This document shows positions 43,797-53,900 of a stretch of DNA of 64,000 nt, in pieces; the stretch's first letter is position 1; the number at the start of each line of letters is the position of its first letter. This stretch comes from Hydrogenophaga sp. Root209 (GTDB lineage: Bacteria; Pseudomonadota; Gammaproteobacteria; Burkholderiales; Burkholderiaceae_C). The stretch covers positions 216,608 to 280,607 of the forward strand of contig NZ_LMIE01000033.1 in NCBI RefSeq assembly GCF_001428625.1, read 5' to 3'. Made by a program: the position numbers and the translations under genes. The notes beneath the pieces were generated by a model. The model was given only the letters and a program-made list of their open reading frames with translations. It did no database searches and had not been told where the DNA came from.

Positions 43797-45832
43797 GCCA
43801 GACATTGGCCTTGCCCTTCGCCACCTGGTCGCTGGGCAGACGGGTTGCCGCAGGCGCCTTCGCAGCGCTCGTGGCCACCGCCCTGCTTTGTGCGGCGGTG
43901 TACGTCTCTGGTGTGCTGTTTCTGATGCTCAGCAAGGCCGACCCCCGGCAAGCCCGCTGGGGCAGCATCGCCACCTACTGGCAGCTCTATGCCGACGATG
44001 CCGTCTTGCGTCAGCGCCTTCTGGCCGCCATGGCGCTGTCCGGCATTGGCTTGCTGGTGTTACTGCCCGGCGCCTTGTTCACTGCAGCCCGACCGCGCCG
44101 GGCCTTGCATGGCGACGCGCGTTTCGCCTCGGCTGGCGAAGTGGCCCGAGCAGGCCTCATTCATTCGGCCTACCGTCCGGACGCCCCGAGCATCTTGATC
44201 GGCCGATTCAAAGGCCGGTACCTCGCCCTGCCCGGCCAGCTGTCGGTGATGTTGTCCGCTCCCACCCGCAGCGGCAAGGGCGTGGGCGTGGTTATTCCCA
44301 ACCTGCTCAACTGGCCCGATTCCGTCGTCGTGCTCGACATCAAAGGCGAAAACCACGCCATCACGGCAGGCTACCGCGCCGCCCACGGCCAGGCGGTCTA
44401 CGCCTTCTCTCCTTTCGACGAACTCGCCCGCAGCCACCGCTGGAACCCGCTAACTGCCGTGCGCACCAGCCCACTGCACCGGGTCGGCGACCTACTGGGC
44501 ATCGGCCAGGTTTTCTTCCCCAACGACGGCAGCGGCACCTCGTCCGAAGCCTTCTTCAACGACCAGGCGCGCAACCTGTTTCTGGGCCTGGGCCTGTTGC
44601 TGCTTGAAACGCCTGAGTTGCCCCGCACGGTGGCCGAGATGCTGCGACAGTCCTCGGGTCAAGGCCGCTCCTTGAAGGACCACCTCAATGGCTTGATCAA
44701 GCAACGCAACGTGACCGACAAGCCATTTTCCGACGAATGCGTGGACGCGTTGCAGCGGCTCCTGAGCAACTCGGACAACACGCTGTCCAGCGTCGTGGCC
44801 ACGTTCCACGCGCCATTGACCATCTTCGCGGATGCGGTCGTCGATGCGGCCACAAGCGCCGACGATTTCGACCTGGGCCAGCTCCGCCGGCAGCGCATGT
44901 CGGTCTATGTGCGCATCCCGCCCAACCGGCTGGCCAACGCCCGGCCACTGCTCGCCCTCTTCTTCTCGCAACTGGTCAGCCTCAACACGCAGCATCTGCC
45001 TTCGCAGGACAAGACCCTCAAGCACCAGTGCCTGCTGGTCAACGACGAGTTCGCCGCCATGGGCCGCGTGGGGATCATTTCCCAATCGGCGGCCTTCCTG
45101 GCGGGGTACAACCTGCGCCTGCTCACGGTGGTGCAGGCCATGTCGCAGCTGGACGCGGTCTACGGGGACAAGGAAGCCCGCACTTTCGCCACCAACCACG
45201 GCCTGCAGATCCTCTTCGCCCCGCGCGAACAGCGTGACGCCGACGAGTACAGCGCCATGCTGGGCCACTTCACCGAGCGTGCCACTTCCCACGGGCGCAG
45301 CCGCTCCCTCAGCGGACACGGTCACAGCACCGTCAGCCGCAACGAAAGCGAGCAGCGCCGCGCCCTGCTGCTGCCGCAGGAATTCAAAGAGTTGGGGCGC
45401 GAGCGCCTGGTGGTGATCTGCGAGAACTGCAAACCGATCCTGGGCGAAAAAATTCGCTACTTCCAGGACAAGGCGTTCACGGCTCGCCTATTGCCCGCGC
45501 CTGAAGTGAAGCCGATGAACATGGACCTGCACCAGGCCAAGGTTCAGCAGCGCTGGCACATTGCCGATGACGAACTCCCCCCGGGGAAAAAGGAGTTGCA
45601 TGTCGAGGAACTCGCCCACGACACCACCATCCTCAATGACCAGCTGGAAGGTTCTGCAGCCAAAGCGGCTCAAACATGCATCGACTTCTTCTGTCAATTC
45701 GTAGCGCCTGAAGCATATGGCGGAGCCATCGAACCCGCCGACGAAGAAGCGCGTGTTCCCTACCCCTCCGTCCAGCTCGTTGCACCCGAGGTGGAAACCG
45801 TGCGCCTTGAAACCTTGGGAGAAAGCCCATGA
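43793..45832 (+). CDS. virD4: VirD4/TraG coupling protein
   Basis: A 679-aa type IV coupling protein that recruits the relaxosome. ATG 43793 overlaps the virB11 stop; the longer frame is a shadow. Two N-terminal helices (about 18-47 and 77-98) precede Walker A APTRSGKGVG (156-165) and Walker B-like CLLVNDEFAAMG near 420. A charged C-terminal extension of about 90 residues may contact accessory proteins. Confidence 0.95.
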   Translation: MSQTLALPFATWSLGRRVAAGAFAALVATALLCAAVYVSGVLFLMLSKADPRQARWGSIATYWQLYADDAVLRQRLLAAMALSGIGLLVLLPGALFTAARPRRALHGDARFASAGEVARAGLIHSAYRPDAPSILIGRFKGRYLALPGQLSVMLSAPTRSGKGVGVVIPNLLNWPDSVVVLDIKGENHAITAGYRAAHGQAVYAFSPFDELARSHRWNPLTAVRTSPLHRVGDLLGIGQVFFPNDGSGTSSEAFFNDQARNLFLGLGLLLLETPELPRTVAEMLRQSSGQGRSLKDHLNGLIKQRNVTDKPFSDECVDALQRLLSNSDNTLSSVVATFHAPLTIFADAVVDAATSADDFDLGQLRRQRMSVYVRIPPNRLANARPLLALFFSQLVSLNTQHLPSQDKTLKHQCLLVNDEFAAMGRVGIISQSAAFLAGYNLRLLTVVQAMSQLDAVYGDKEARTFATNHGLQILFAPREQRDADEYSAMLGHFTERATSHGRSRSLSGHGHSTVSRNESEQRRALLLPQEFKELGRERLVVICENCKPILGEKIRYFQDKAFTARLLPAPEVKPMNMDLHQAKVQQRWHIADDELPPGKKELHVEELAHDTTILNDQLEGSAAKAAQTCIDFFCQFVAPEAYGGAIEPADEEARVPYPSVQLVAPEVETVRLETLGESP

Positions 45833-46473
45833 ACACGTCCCCCGTCACCATTGCCCTGACCGCTTCACTGATCGCGCTGTTGAGCGCTTGCAGTTCGCCG
45901 CCCAAACCACCCACCGTGGACGAGTCCCAAAAGCGGCCCGCCAACGCCAAGCTGGCCGTGGAGCTGCAGGTCTGCAAGAACGATCTGCAAAACACCCGCA
46001 TCGTGGCTAACGAATCGAACCGCCTTGCCGAGACCACAGCGGCCACGCTGGCCCACATGGCTGTACGGCAACAGCTGGTGGCGTCGATGCAAGAGAAGGC
46101 GATGGCCAATCGCGTGCACACCGTTCACTTCGCTTTCAACAGTACCCACGTGTCGATTCCAACAACCGAGGCTACCGCCCTGGTGGATGAATCCAGAGCC
46201 GCACCGCTCGTGGTCCTGCGAGGGCGCACCGACGGCCACAGCGACTCATCCGGCGAGAGCCGCATCGCTCAGGCCAGGGCCAACGCCGTGCGCGACTACC
46301 TTATCGCCTCCGGCGTGGACCCCACGCGCATTCGCGCCACCCACCAGCCCAGCGGTGACCACGTGGCCGACAACCGCAGCCCACAGGGCCGCAACCTCAA
46401 CCGCCGGGTCGAGATCGAGGTGTACCGCGTCCTCCCCACACCCACACAGGCCTCGGCAGAGCCTCAACCCTGA
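45829..46473 (+). CDS. OmpA-family lipoprotein of the T4SS locus
   Basis: A 214-aa outer-membrane lipoprotein with lipobox LLSACSS (C22). The mid part is helical and the C-terminal OmpA/MotB peptidoglycan-binding domain (from about 105) includes GRTDGHSDSSGESRIAQARA and the NRRVEI end. It overlaps virD4. No separate virB7 was found, so this lipoprotein may anchor the channel to the cell wall, but it is far larger than VirB7. Confidence 0.85.
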   Translation: MNTSPVTIALTASLIALLSACSSPPKPPTVDESQKRPANAKLAVELQVCKNDLQNTRIVANESNRLAETTAATLAHMAVRQQLVASMQEKAMANRVHTVHFAFNSTHVSIPTTEATALVDESRAAPLVVLRGRTDGHSDSSGESRIAQARANAVRDYLIASGVDPTRIRATHQPSGDHVADNRSPQGRNLNRRVEIEVYRVLPTPTQASAEPQP

Positions 46474-46511
46474 CCTGTGGCCATCTGAACCCACCACCGA
46501 AGGAGATCCCC

Positions 46512-47609
46512 ATGGACGAGAAAACCGCACCCTCCCGCCGCGCGGATCGGTCTGCATCGGATGCCCCAGCGTCTGTGGGTGGCACGGTGGAACCTGCCGA
46601 CCGCGCCCAAGTCGCCATTCGAACCTTCCAGACGCCGGGGCCAGAACCGGGCGAGCGGTACGAACTGCGCGACCCCTTTGCCGACCTCACCTACCGAAGC
46701 GACCGCTACCAGGACATGACGGCGAAAGCCGATCAGCTCGGCGCCAACCGCTTCGTGGTTCTGGACGCCAGGGGCCAAAAGTCGTTCGTTCACAAGGTCG
46801 ATGGGCAATGGCAGCGCGGAGAACCGCGCGAGCAACAGCGTCCCTCACCGACCGCACAACCAGAAAAGACCGCGCCAGAAGCTGCACCGTCTAAGGCGTT
46901 TGACCGACTGGAAGCAAAGGCTGAGCGCGAAGCGCTCGTGGCCCGACTGGAGGCCGCGCTGACCGACCGCTACATCATCAAGCGCGCCCCAGTCACCGTG
47001 GGTGACCTCAGCATCGGCCTGACCGAATACCGCTACCGGGGTGACACTTCGCGCGTCGCCTTCACCGAATCCACCTTCCGGCTGGCCACCGACACCAACA
47101 GCCCATCGGTGGCTCGCTCAATGGTCGATGTGGCCGAAGCCCGCAACTGGCAGTCCCTGCGGGTGACCGGCAACGAAGACTTCCGGCGGATGGTCTGGCT
47201 GGAAGCGGCCGCCCGCGGCGTGAAAACCCTGGGTTACGAGCCCAACCTCGCGGACATGGAACGCCTTAAGGTGGAGCGCGAGCTGCGACAGACCAACCGC
47301 ATCGAACCCACGCGCGAAGGCGGTGCAGCCCACGGGAACGGCTCTGCTGACAAACCCGCGGGCTGGGGCAGCGGTGGACGAAAGACCGTGCTGGCCGCCA
47401 TCGAAGCCATCCTCGTGGCCAACCGTGTGCCCGAGAAGCGGCGCGAAGCCATCATGGCGGCGGCAGAACAGAAGCTCGCCCAACGCATCCGCGAAGGTCA
47501 GGCGCCCAAGGTCAAACTCTATGACAAGAACGTGCCATCACAACGGCCAGGCGTGGTGCCAGCGCAGGAGCAACAACGCACCCGCGAACGCGCCGCGCCA
47601 GCGCGCTGA
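46512..47609 (+). CDS. LPD7 domain protein (large polyvalent protein-associated domain 7)
   Basis: A 365-aa hydrophilic protein. An N-terminal segment resembles the KfrB/YoeB-type region (ERYELRDPFADLTYRSDR), followed by an LPD7-like domain near 175-245 (VAFTEST...SVARSMVDVAEARNWQSLRV, EAAARGVKTLGYEPN). A basic C-terminal tail probably binds DNA. LPD7 domains occur in relaxases and other transfer proteins. No relaxase motif is present here, so it is probably an accessory DNA-processing protein. Confidence 0.8.
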   Translation: MDEKTAPSRRADRSASDAPASVGGTVEPADRAQVAIRTFQTPGPEPGERYELRDPFADLTYRSDRYQDMTAKADQLGANRFVVLDARGQKSFVHKVDGQWQRGEPREQQRPSPTAQPEKTAPEAAPSKAFDRLEAKAEREALVARLEAALTDRYIIKRAPVTVGDLSIGLTEYRYRGDTSRVAFTESTFRLATDTNSPSVARSMVDVAEARNWQSLRVTGNEDFRRMVWLEAAARGVKTLGYEPNLADMERLKVERELRQTNRIEPTREGGAAHGNGSADKPAGWGSGGRKTVLAAIEAILVANRVPEKRREAIMAAAEQKLAQRIREGQAPKVKLYDKNVPSQRPGVVPAQEQQRTRERAAPAR

Positions 47610-47618
47610 GGGGGCGCT

Positions 47619-48893
47619 GTGGACAGCCCGCCCGTACCGGCACCCGCCTATCAAATTGGCGGTCAGCCTTGGGATCGGACCATGCCCGACTTCCCCGAAG
47701 CCATAGCAAAAGCCCACGCCCACCACCTGCGGCCGCGTTGCCTGTGCAAGCCAGGTGCTCCAGGCGCTGAGATGTATGTGGCCCGCCTGAGTGATGGCTT
47801 CGTCATCAAGCGCATGCCTAACACCGGCTGGCAGCACGCCACCGATTGCACATCCTACGAACCACCGGCCGACTTTTCAGGCCTCGGCCCGCTGGTGGGC
47901 TCCGCCATCGTTGAAAACCCGGTCACGGGCGTCACTTCGCTCAGGCTGGACTTCCCCATGACCAAGCTGCCAGGCCGCCACATGCAGCCGGCAGCCGGCA
48001 GCTCCAGCAGCAGCGTGGCGTCACAGGGACAGAGGCTCGGTTTGCGCGCCCTACTCCACTACTTGTGGGATCAGGCCGAACTGACCCACTGGAAGCCCGG
48101 GTTCGCCGGTCGGCGCAACTGGGCCACTGTGCGGCGACACCTGCTGCAGGCGGCAGAAAACAAAACCACCCATGGTCAGCCCCTGCTGGCCAGCCTCTAC
48201 ATCCCGGAAGTGTTTTCGGTAGAACAGCGCAACGCCATCCAGACTCGCCGACAACGGTTGTGGGCCCGGAGTGCGCCCAGACATGGCCAACCCCAGCCCC
48301 TGCTGCTGATGGTGGCCGAGGTCAAGGAGATCGCGCCCGCCCGATTTGGTCACAAAGCCGTCATCAAACACCTCCCAGACCAAGCGTTCGCACTGGACGA
48401 TGCGCTCTACCGACGCCTGGGTAGATGCTTTGAATGCGAACTCAGCCTCTGGAGCACGGAGCCCGACCTGCACTTGCTTATGGTCGCCACCATTCGGGTG
48501 GACGAAGCCGGTACTCCGTGCATCGTGGAAATGTCCCTCATGCTCACCACCAGCCAGTGGCTGCCGGTTAACGACGGCTGGGACCGACAACTGGTCGAGG
48601 CACTGGTTCGGCAGGGCCGCAGCTTCGTGAAAGGCCTGCGGTACAACATGCAAGGCGATCAGTCACTGGTGTGTGCCAGCTTGCTGGACTGCGGCGCGAA
48701 GCCCTGCCCCTTGTTCATCGACCACGAACACAACCTGGATACGCGTTTGCCGGCCGATCGTTCCGTACTACCGCCGGACTCCAGCGGCGCTGCTTGGCGG
48801 TGGAACCCAGTCCTCAGCGACATGCCTGCGCTACCGCGGCGCCAGTTCAACGCCCAGCCGTCGGCCTCGCCCGAGCCGGTCGAAGTAGAGTGA
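47619..48893 (+). CDS. DUF1173 family protein
   Basis: A 424-aa protein with GTG start (GAGGGGG nearby). The head MPDFPEAIAKAHAHHLRPRCLC and the WATVRRHLLQAA segment are diagnostic of DUF1173, a family tied to ICEs and plasmids with VirB/VirD4 transfer systems. Conserved cysteines and histidines in the N-terminal 80 residues suggest a metal site. The function is unknown. It is the last gene of the transfer locus. Confidence 0.88.
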   Translation: MDSPPVPAPAYQIGGQPWDRTMPDFPEAIAKAHAHHLRPRCLCKPGAPGAEMYVARLSDGFVIKRMPNTGWQHATDCTSYEPPADFSGLGPLVGSAIVENPVTGVTSLRLDFPMTKLPGRHMQPAAGSSSSSVASQGQRLGLRALLHYLWDQAELTHWKPGFAGRRNWATVRRHLLQAAENKTTHGQPLLASLYIPEVFSVEQRNAIQTRRQRLWARSAPRHGQPQPLLLMVAEVKEIAPARFGHKAVIKHLPDQAFALDDALYRRLGRCFECELSLWSTEPDLHLLMVATIRVDEAGTPCIVEMSLMLTTSQWLPVNDGWDRQLVEALVRQGRSFVKGLRYNMQGDQSLVCASLLDCGAKPCPLFIDHEHNLDTRLPADRSVLPPDSSGAAWRWNPVLSDMPALPRRQFNAQPSASPEPVEVE

Positions 48894-49581
48894 GACCCAG
48901 CGCCAGCCCTTCAGTTTCCGGAGCGCATCGGCATAGTAGGAATGACGACTCTGTGGTGCTGGCCGACGGAAAAAAAACGGCATCAACGCCGCATGACCTA
49001 CGCCGGACTGACTTTACGACGCTGCAAGCCCTGCGCGTCAGGCCACCCGTAGTTGATCTCGGCCAGAACCATCTAGTGTTGCCAGGCAGCAAAGTTCGCA
49101 GGCATTATCTGCATCATGACTTTGCCGAACAAAAGCGTGAGGCAGGCGGCTATAGGGCGAGCGAATTGACGCCATCTTGACGGCCAACAACGTTGTGCCA
49201 GTCCAGCGGGTTGCTTAACCAGGAGCCGCGGGAATCAGGCCGCGGCGACACCACCGCACCGTCCCTAGAAACCAAGCCCACTCAATGGTTTCCGAGGGCT
49301 GGAAACCAGCATGGATGCTTGCTTTTAGGGGTTGGGACATCGTACTTTACCGTCACTTCTGCCGTCAAAAAACGAGCGCTTCAACTGGCGCGGGAGATGG
49401 ACTCGGTTTGCGGGGCGGCAACTCCAGTGCATCAATCGTCAAGTATCGCCGCAGCCATGTAACTGTATTCTCCATGCTCGACGGCCTCTGTCACTCCACG
49501 GCTTTCGCTCAGCGATGCGGACCGTCGGGAGCGTGATCACACCTTGGCACTACCGTCCGCAACCTGGCGAAGACGATCCAT
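48894..49581. other. Non-coding stretch between conjugation and defence blocks
   Basis: About 690 bp without a supported gene. Several short frames (for example near 49193-49600, with CCACCGCACC and TGGTTTCC elements) have no ribosome sites or codon bias. Compared with the flanking genes the base composition is more even. It probably marks a junction between modules or holds a regulatory RNA, but I could not show either. Confidence 0.4.
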
Positions 49582-50817
49582 ATGACGACCAAATTAATTG
49601 ACGTAGGCATCAGTCCTGACCTGAACGCCTGTGTCGGGAACAACACAGGTAGCGACGATGACCACGGGTACGTCACCGGCTTCGCGCAAGCCGCACTGGC
49701 ACTCATCGCAACCGCGAAGCAACAAGGTTACGTGGACTCAGATTCGAACGAGCACGTCACGGTTTACGTTGATGCGCTGATCTACCCGATCGGGTACTGC
49801 GCCCGACATCACATCGAGCTCTTCCTCAAGCGGCAGATAGCCCGCGTGTCGTCACTGCGAAACACGCTGCCGATGGTGCTGGACTCGACCCATGTATTGG
49901 GCGATCTGCTGGACACGTTGAAGGAACTGTGTACGACGGCTGATCGCCGGCTTCCAGCGCTGCTCGCGCCATTGGAGGCCGCCATCGCGGAATTCGCCCG
50001 GATAGACAAAACAGGTGAGGTGTTTCGGTACCGCAAGAGCAAGGGCGACGAAACGCACCTCGCCGAGATAGGCATCATCAATCTCCAAGCTCTGGGCCAA
50101 GGGTTTGGCCGGATGGTCGCCGCAGGTGAGGAATTTGAGCGGGTGGCAGATGCGATCACGTACGAATACGGCCAAGGAACGTACACGGACAAGCTGTCCC
50201 GATGGGAACTTCGCGCCCTGGCCAAGGCCCTCCCCCCACGCGACTCCTGGAAGAGTTCGACCGCGTTCGTCAGCATCCGCGACGACTTCATGCACACGCA
50301 TGAGCTTTCGGGGAGGGATTTCACGAAGGCAATTAAGGTCATCGAGGCGCACTACGAGCTCGCGGCCATCATCGGCGCGCCGCTACTGCTGGTGGATGTT
50401 GATCCAGCAACACTGGAGCGCCTGGCGACGATGGAATTCGATGAAGCGTTCCTGGTGAGCATCAGAGAGCGCACGTGGAAGGCACTAGATGCCATCTACG
50501 AGGTGGGGCATGTCGATGTCTTCAGCGAGCTGTACGCGCATCGGATGAAGGAACTTGACGACTCAGAGGATGGCCGCACCACCCTGCCGCCCGACGTGGC
50601 CCGCTACCTCGTGCGGTCACCCGATCGATTCCGCGATGGACTAACGAAGCTGGGGCAACCCAACTTGCTGGTCAGCTTCGATCGAGGAGTCGCCAAGCGC
50701 AAGCCCCCAGCAAGCGCGAAGAGCCAGAAGACGTTCGAAAAAGTGGCCTCTGAGTACGAGAAGCAGGTTCGACGCCTTTTCTTTGGCCCGGCCTCTTCGC
50801 AGCCGAAGTACGCTTGA
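49582..50817 (+). CDS. Uncharacterised HEPN-like protein in defence island
   Basis: A 411-aa mostly helical protein. The pattern YPIGYCARHHIELFLKRQI followed later by FRYRKSKG is close to an uncharacterised family with a HEPN-type R-x-H-x2-E-L core that is common in defence islands. Length, codon use and the start at 49582 (no strong ribosome site) support a real gene. It converges on the druE-like gene with a 140-bp gap. No catalytic assignment is possible; HEPN proteins are often RNases. Confidence 0.65.
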   Translation: MTTKLIDVGISPDLNACVGNNTGSDDDHGYVTGFAQAALALIATAKQQGYVDSDSNEHVTVYVDALIYPIGYCARHHIELFLKRQIARVSSLRNTLPMVLDSTHVLGDLLDTLKELCTTADRRLPALLAPLEAAIAEFARIDKTGEVFRYRKSKGDETHLAEIGIINLQALGQGFGRMVAAGEEFERVADAITYEYGQGTYTDKLSRWELRALAKALPPRDSWKSSTAFVSIRDDFMHTHELSGRDFTKAIKVIEAHYELAAIIGAPLLLVDVDPATLERLATMEFDEAFLVSIRERTWKALDAIYEVGHVDVFSELYAHRMKELDDSEDGRTTLPPDVARYLVRSPDRFRDGLTKLGQPNLLVSFDRGVAKRKPPASAKSQKTFEKVASEYEKQVRRLFFGPASSQPKYA

Positions 50818-50956
50818 TCGCCGACCAGTGCGCGGGAAGGTTCCGGCGCGAGCGGCGGGCATCGGCTGTCCGTCCTTGGCTCATTGCTCCATCCGCTCTC
50901 GTTCATCGACGAGTGCACGTGGGTGGTCCGACGCTACGTTGGGCCTAGCCATTCCA

Positions 50957-53900
50957 TCAATTCAGCGAAAGCCGAACCCTATCCACAGCAGCTGCTAGAT
51001 GGCGTCGCACCAGCAAGTCATCCACGCACAGAACAGCTCCACGATCATCAGGGGCGAGCGTTTCACGGAGCTGCGCATCGACCGGCACGTCACAGGCAAT
51101 TGCTGAACTGATCGCGATCCAAGTCTCTGCGCCGGTCGACCGCCTCGTTAGGATGATTGGGACGTTCACCTTTCCGAAACCTGCGGGCTGGCGTACAGCG
51201 TTGCGCTCGAAAGCAAAATCGTCTGAGAGCTGCCGTCGCAGGTCGTCATAGAGCAAATCCGAAGTAGCTTCCGCGCGCTCTGGTGGATAGGCGGTATAGC
51301 CTCCCGCCATCGCATGCTGAAGCAACTGCTGTCCAAGCACCCGATCAAGAAGTCTGTGATCGATCTTGTTGCGGAAGCTCCTCAGGCATCGATAGCAGGA
51401 CGCGTCGCATCTCTCGGGGCAGTCGGCCAATATGGAAAGCGCCTTCCTGAACAACTCGTCGCCACGAGCAACCAGTTGAGGCGAGAACCCCGCTCCGCCC
51501 GCCAAGGTGTCGTACACGAAAAGCTCAACCTCCAAGCCGGCTGCGCCAGCATCGGTGAGCGCAGGTCTGTATTCCGCAAGGACCTCGCCGGACTCGATTT
51601 CCAATAGCTGACAAGCCGCCTTCGCTACTGCTTCACACACGGTTCTCAAGGCGGAGTCAGTTTCATCATTGCCAGGTCGGACACGGAAAGGACGGTCGAG
51701 CGGCAATGAGAAAAGCGCAATGTCGGTCCGAAAATCCGTGCCCAACACTATGCGATTGGCAACTCTGGTGCCCGGGCACGGACCTGGCTCGTTACTAGGG
51801 TACGGCCGCGAGTGCGGTTGGTACAGGTTCATCTCCGGGTCAGTCGCCGCCTCGATCCGACCACACGAGACGCAGTAGTTGTAGCCCTCCCCTTCAGGGC
51901 CAGAATTCGACACGAGAAGGTGGTCCCTGGTGGGGAACGCACGAATCCGGTCTCCAATGGCGATCCAGCCCAGTTCCGGACCGGGAGTTTGCATGATCAG
52001 CTTGGCACGGGTTGCGTAGGCTGTCTCGTTCGGATCATCTGGCGCGGTCACGGGATCTCTGTCAATGGGGTGAGCAAAGCCGGGCGGACGGAACCACGAC
52101 CGTCCTGGTCCAAAGCTGTCCGGCGTTTGACAGGCCTCGCATCGAAAACGGCCACTGCGGCGCTCCTCAACATACGGCTCCGTTTTTGCGTGTCCACACA
52201 CCTGGCATTCAAAATAAAGCTTGCGCTTCCTCCAGGCATCAGACCGAACGTCGCGGAAAGGCGAGTAGATGGCTTTGGACGTGTACTGCTTGCCCTTGAT
52301 CCAGATCTGCTTGTTGGGTGCGTATTGCGAGAGCGCGACGTTTAGCCCCTGTGTCGGGGCGAAGTCCATGCGCGGCCGAAACGGTGTCGACAAGGCTCGG
52401 TTGAACACATAGAACGGAGCAACGTCCGTAGGAAATGCGTACCGGGGTAACACGCCCCAATACAGCAAGCGATCAAGGAGTTTGTCGGCCGATGGGTCTG
52501 CGAAGTCTGTCTCCTGGTCAGCCCCCGCGGCCGCCGGTGCCTCGGCTTCCGCCGTTGCGTCCACCGCCGTTGTTTCGGATGTCGGCTGCTCTTCATTCGT
52601 CTCAGCAGGAACAGGCTCTCGGAAGCCAATGGCTTCGTCAACCGCAGTCGCCACGTCGTGTGCCATGTCGGCTATCAACCTAGAGCGGGCCTCGCTTGGG
52701 ATTTGAGTGGGAAGCCACCGATTCACGGCCACTTCAAGATCGGGTGCCTGCCCCGCCAGCCAAACTCGAAAGTCTTCCCGGTTAAGCGCGCCGCGGCCAT
52801 CGCGAAAGTCGCGCACGCTGCCGAGCACTGAGAACAAGCTTGGATCGGCGTGCGCGTCTAGCTCAGGGATTCGCGCTTCGTGATATCGCTGCAGCAGGTA
52901 GGCGCGCAAGTGGCGTCGCGCGATGTCCACGTTCTCTAGGGTCAGTCGTGGATCGACAACGGAGCCGCGAATCATCTCGTCTGGCGACGTGAAGTAGTGG
53001 TCATCATGACTATCGGAACTGCCGAAGGCCACGACGGTTGCCACAGCCGTACCTCGACGGCCCGCACGCCCCGCGCGCTGCTGATAGTTCGCACGGCCCG
53101 GCGGCATGTTTCGCAACGCAACGCCGGACAACTCTCCGATATCGATCCCAACCTCCATCGTCGTTGTGCTGGAGAGCACGTCGATGGCGGGGGCGCGCGC
53201 ATCTGTGTCTCGCCAGGCAAGATCGATGTCCTGGAACCGGATCTCGTGGTTCTCTGCTTGAGAGAAAGCGTCATCGGGCTGCGCTGCATTCAACTGCGCG
53301 GTGTGCTCCGCTGCGATCAGAGACATGAAGGTCGGTTCGCGCTGCGTCATTGCCAGCGCAACCGGCTCTCGATAAAACCCCCTTCGTGCGACGAAAACCT
53401 GGTCTGTTTCCGGATCAAAGGTGTTCACATTCGTGGACCCGCAATCGATGCAAGTCGTGAGCAAGCCGACCGGACGGTGTACCGACTTGCAGGTAGCGCA
53501 CCGAACCCACTGGCCACCGATCTCTAGGGCTAGATTGTTTGCGAGAAGTCGCACACCCCCGTCCTGAAGACTCTGGGTGAAGAACGTCATCAATCGCGGA
53601 AGCCATTCCTTCTTGAACGTTCGCTTGGCCTCCCTGGTCACGAGCACCCTATCCATCGGCTGGAACTCACCACGATGCGTTGTGACCTCAGTGCTCCACC
53701 AGGCCGGCGGCATGTCGCCAAACCAGATGCCCGGCCCTCGGGCCCAGCAGCGCAGCCACGCTCGTGCCACGGCGAGCTTTCCAGAGTCATCCACGGCCAA
53801 GCCGGGCAGCACCGGCAGCCCTGCAATTCGCGCCGAAATGCGCGCGTTCTCCGAAATGGAGGCAATGGCAAGCGGCTCCAGCCCGAGGCCGTTGTCCTTG

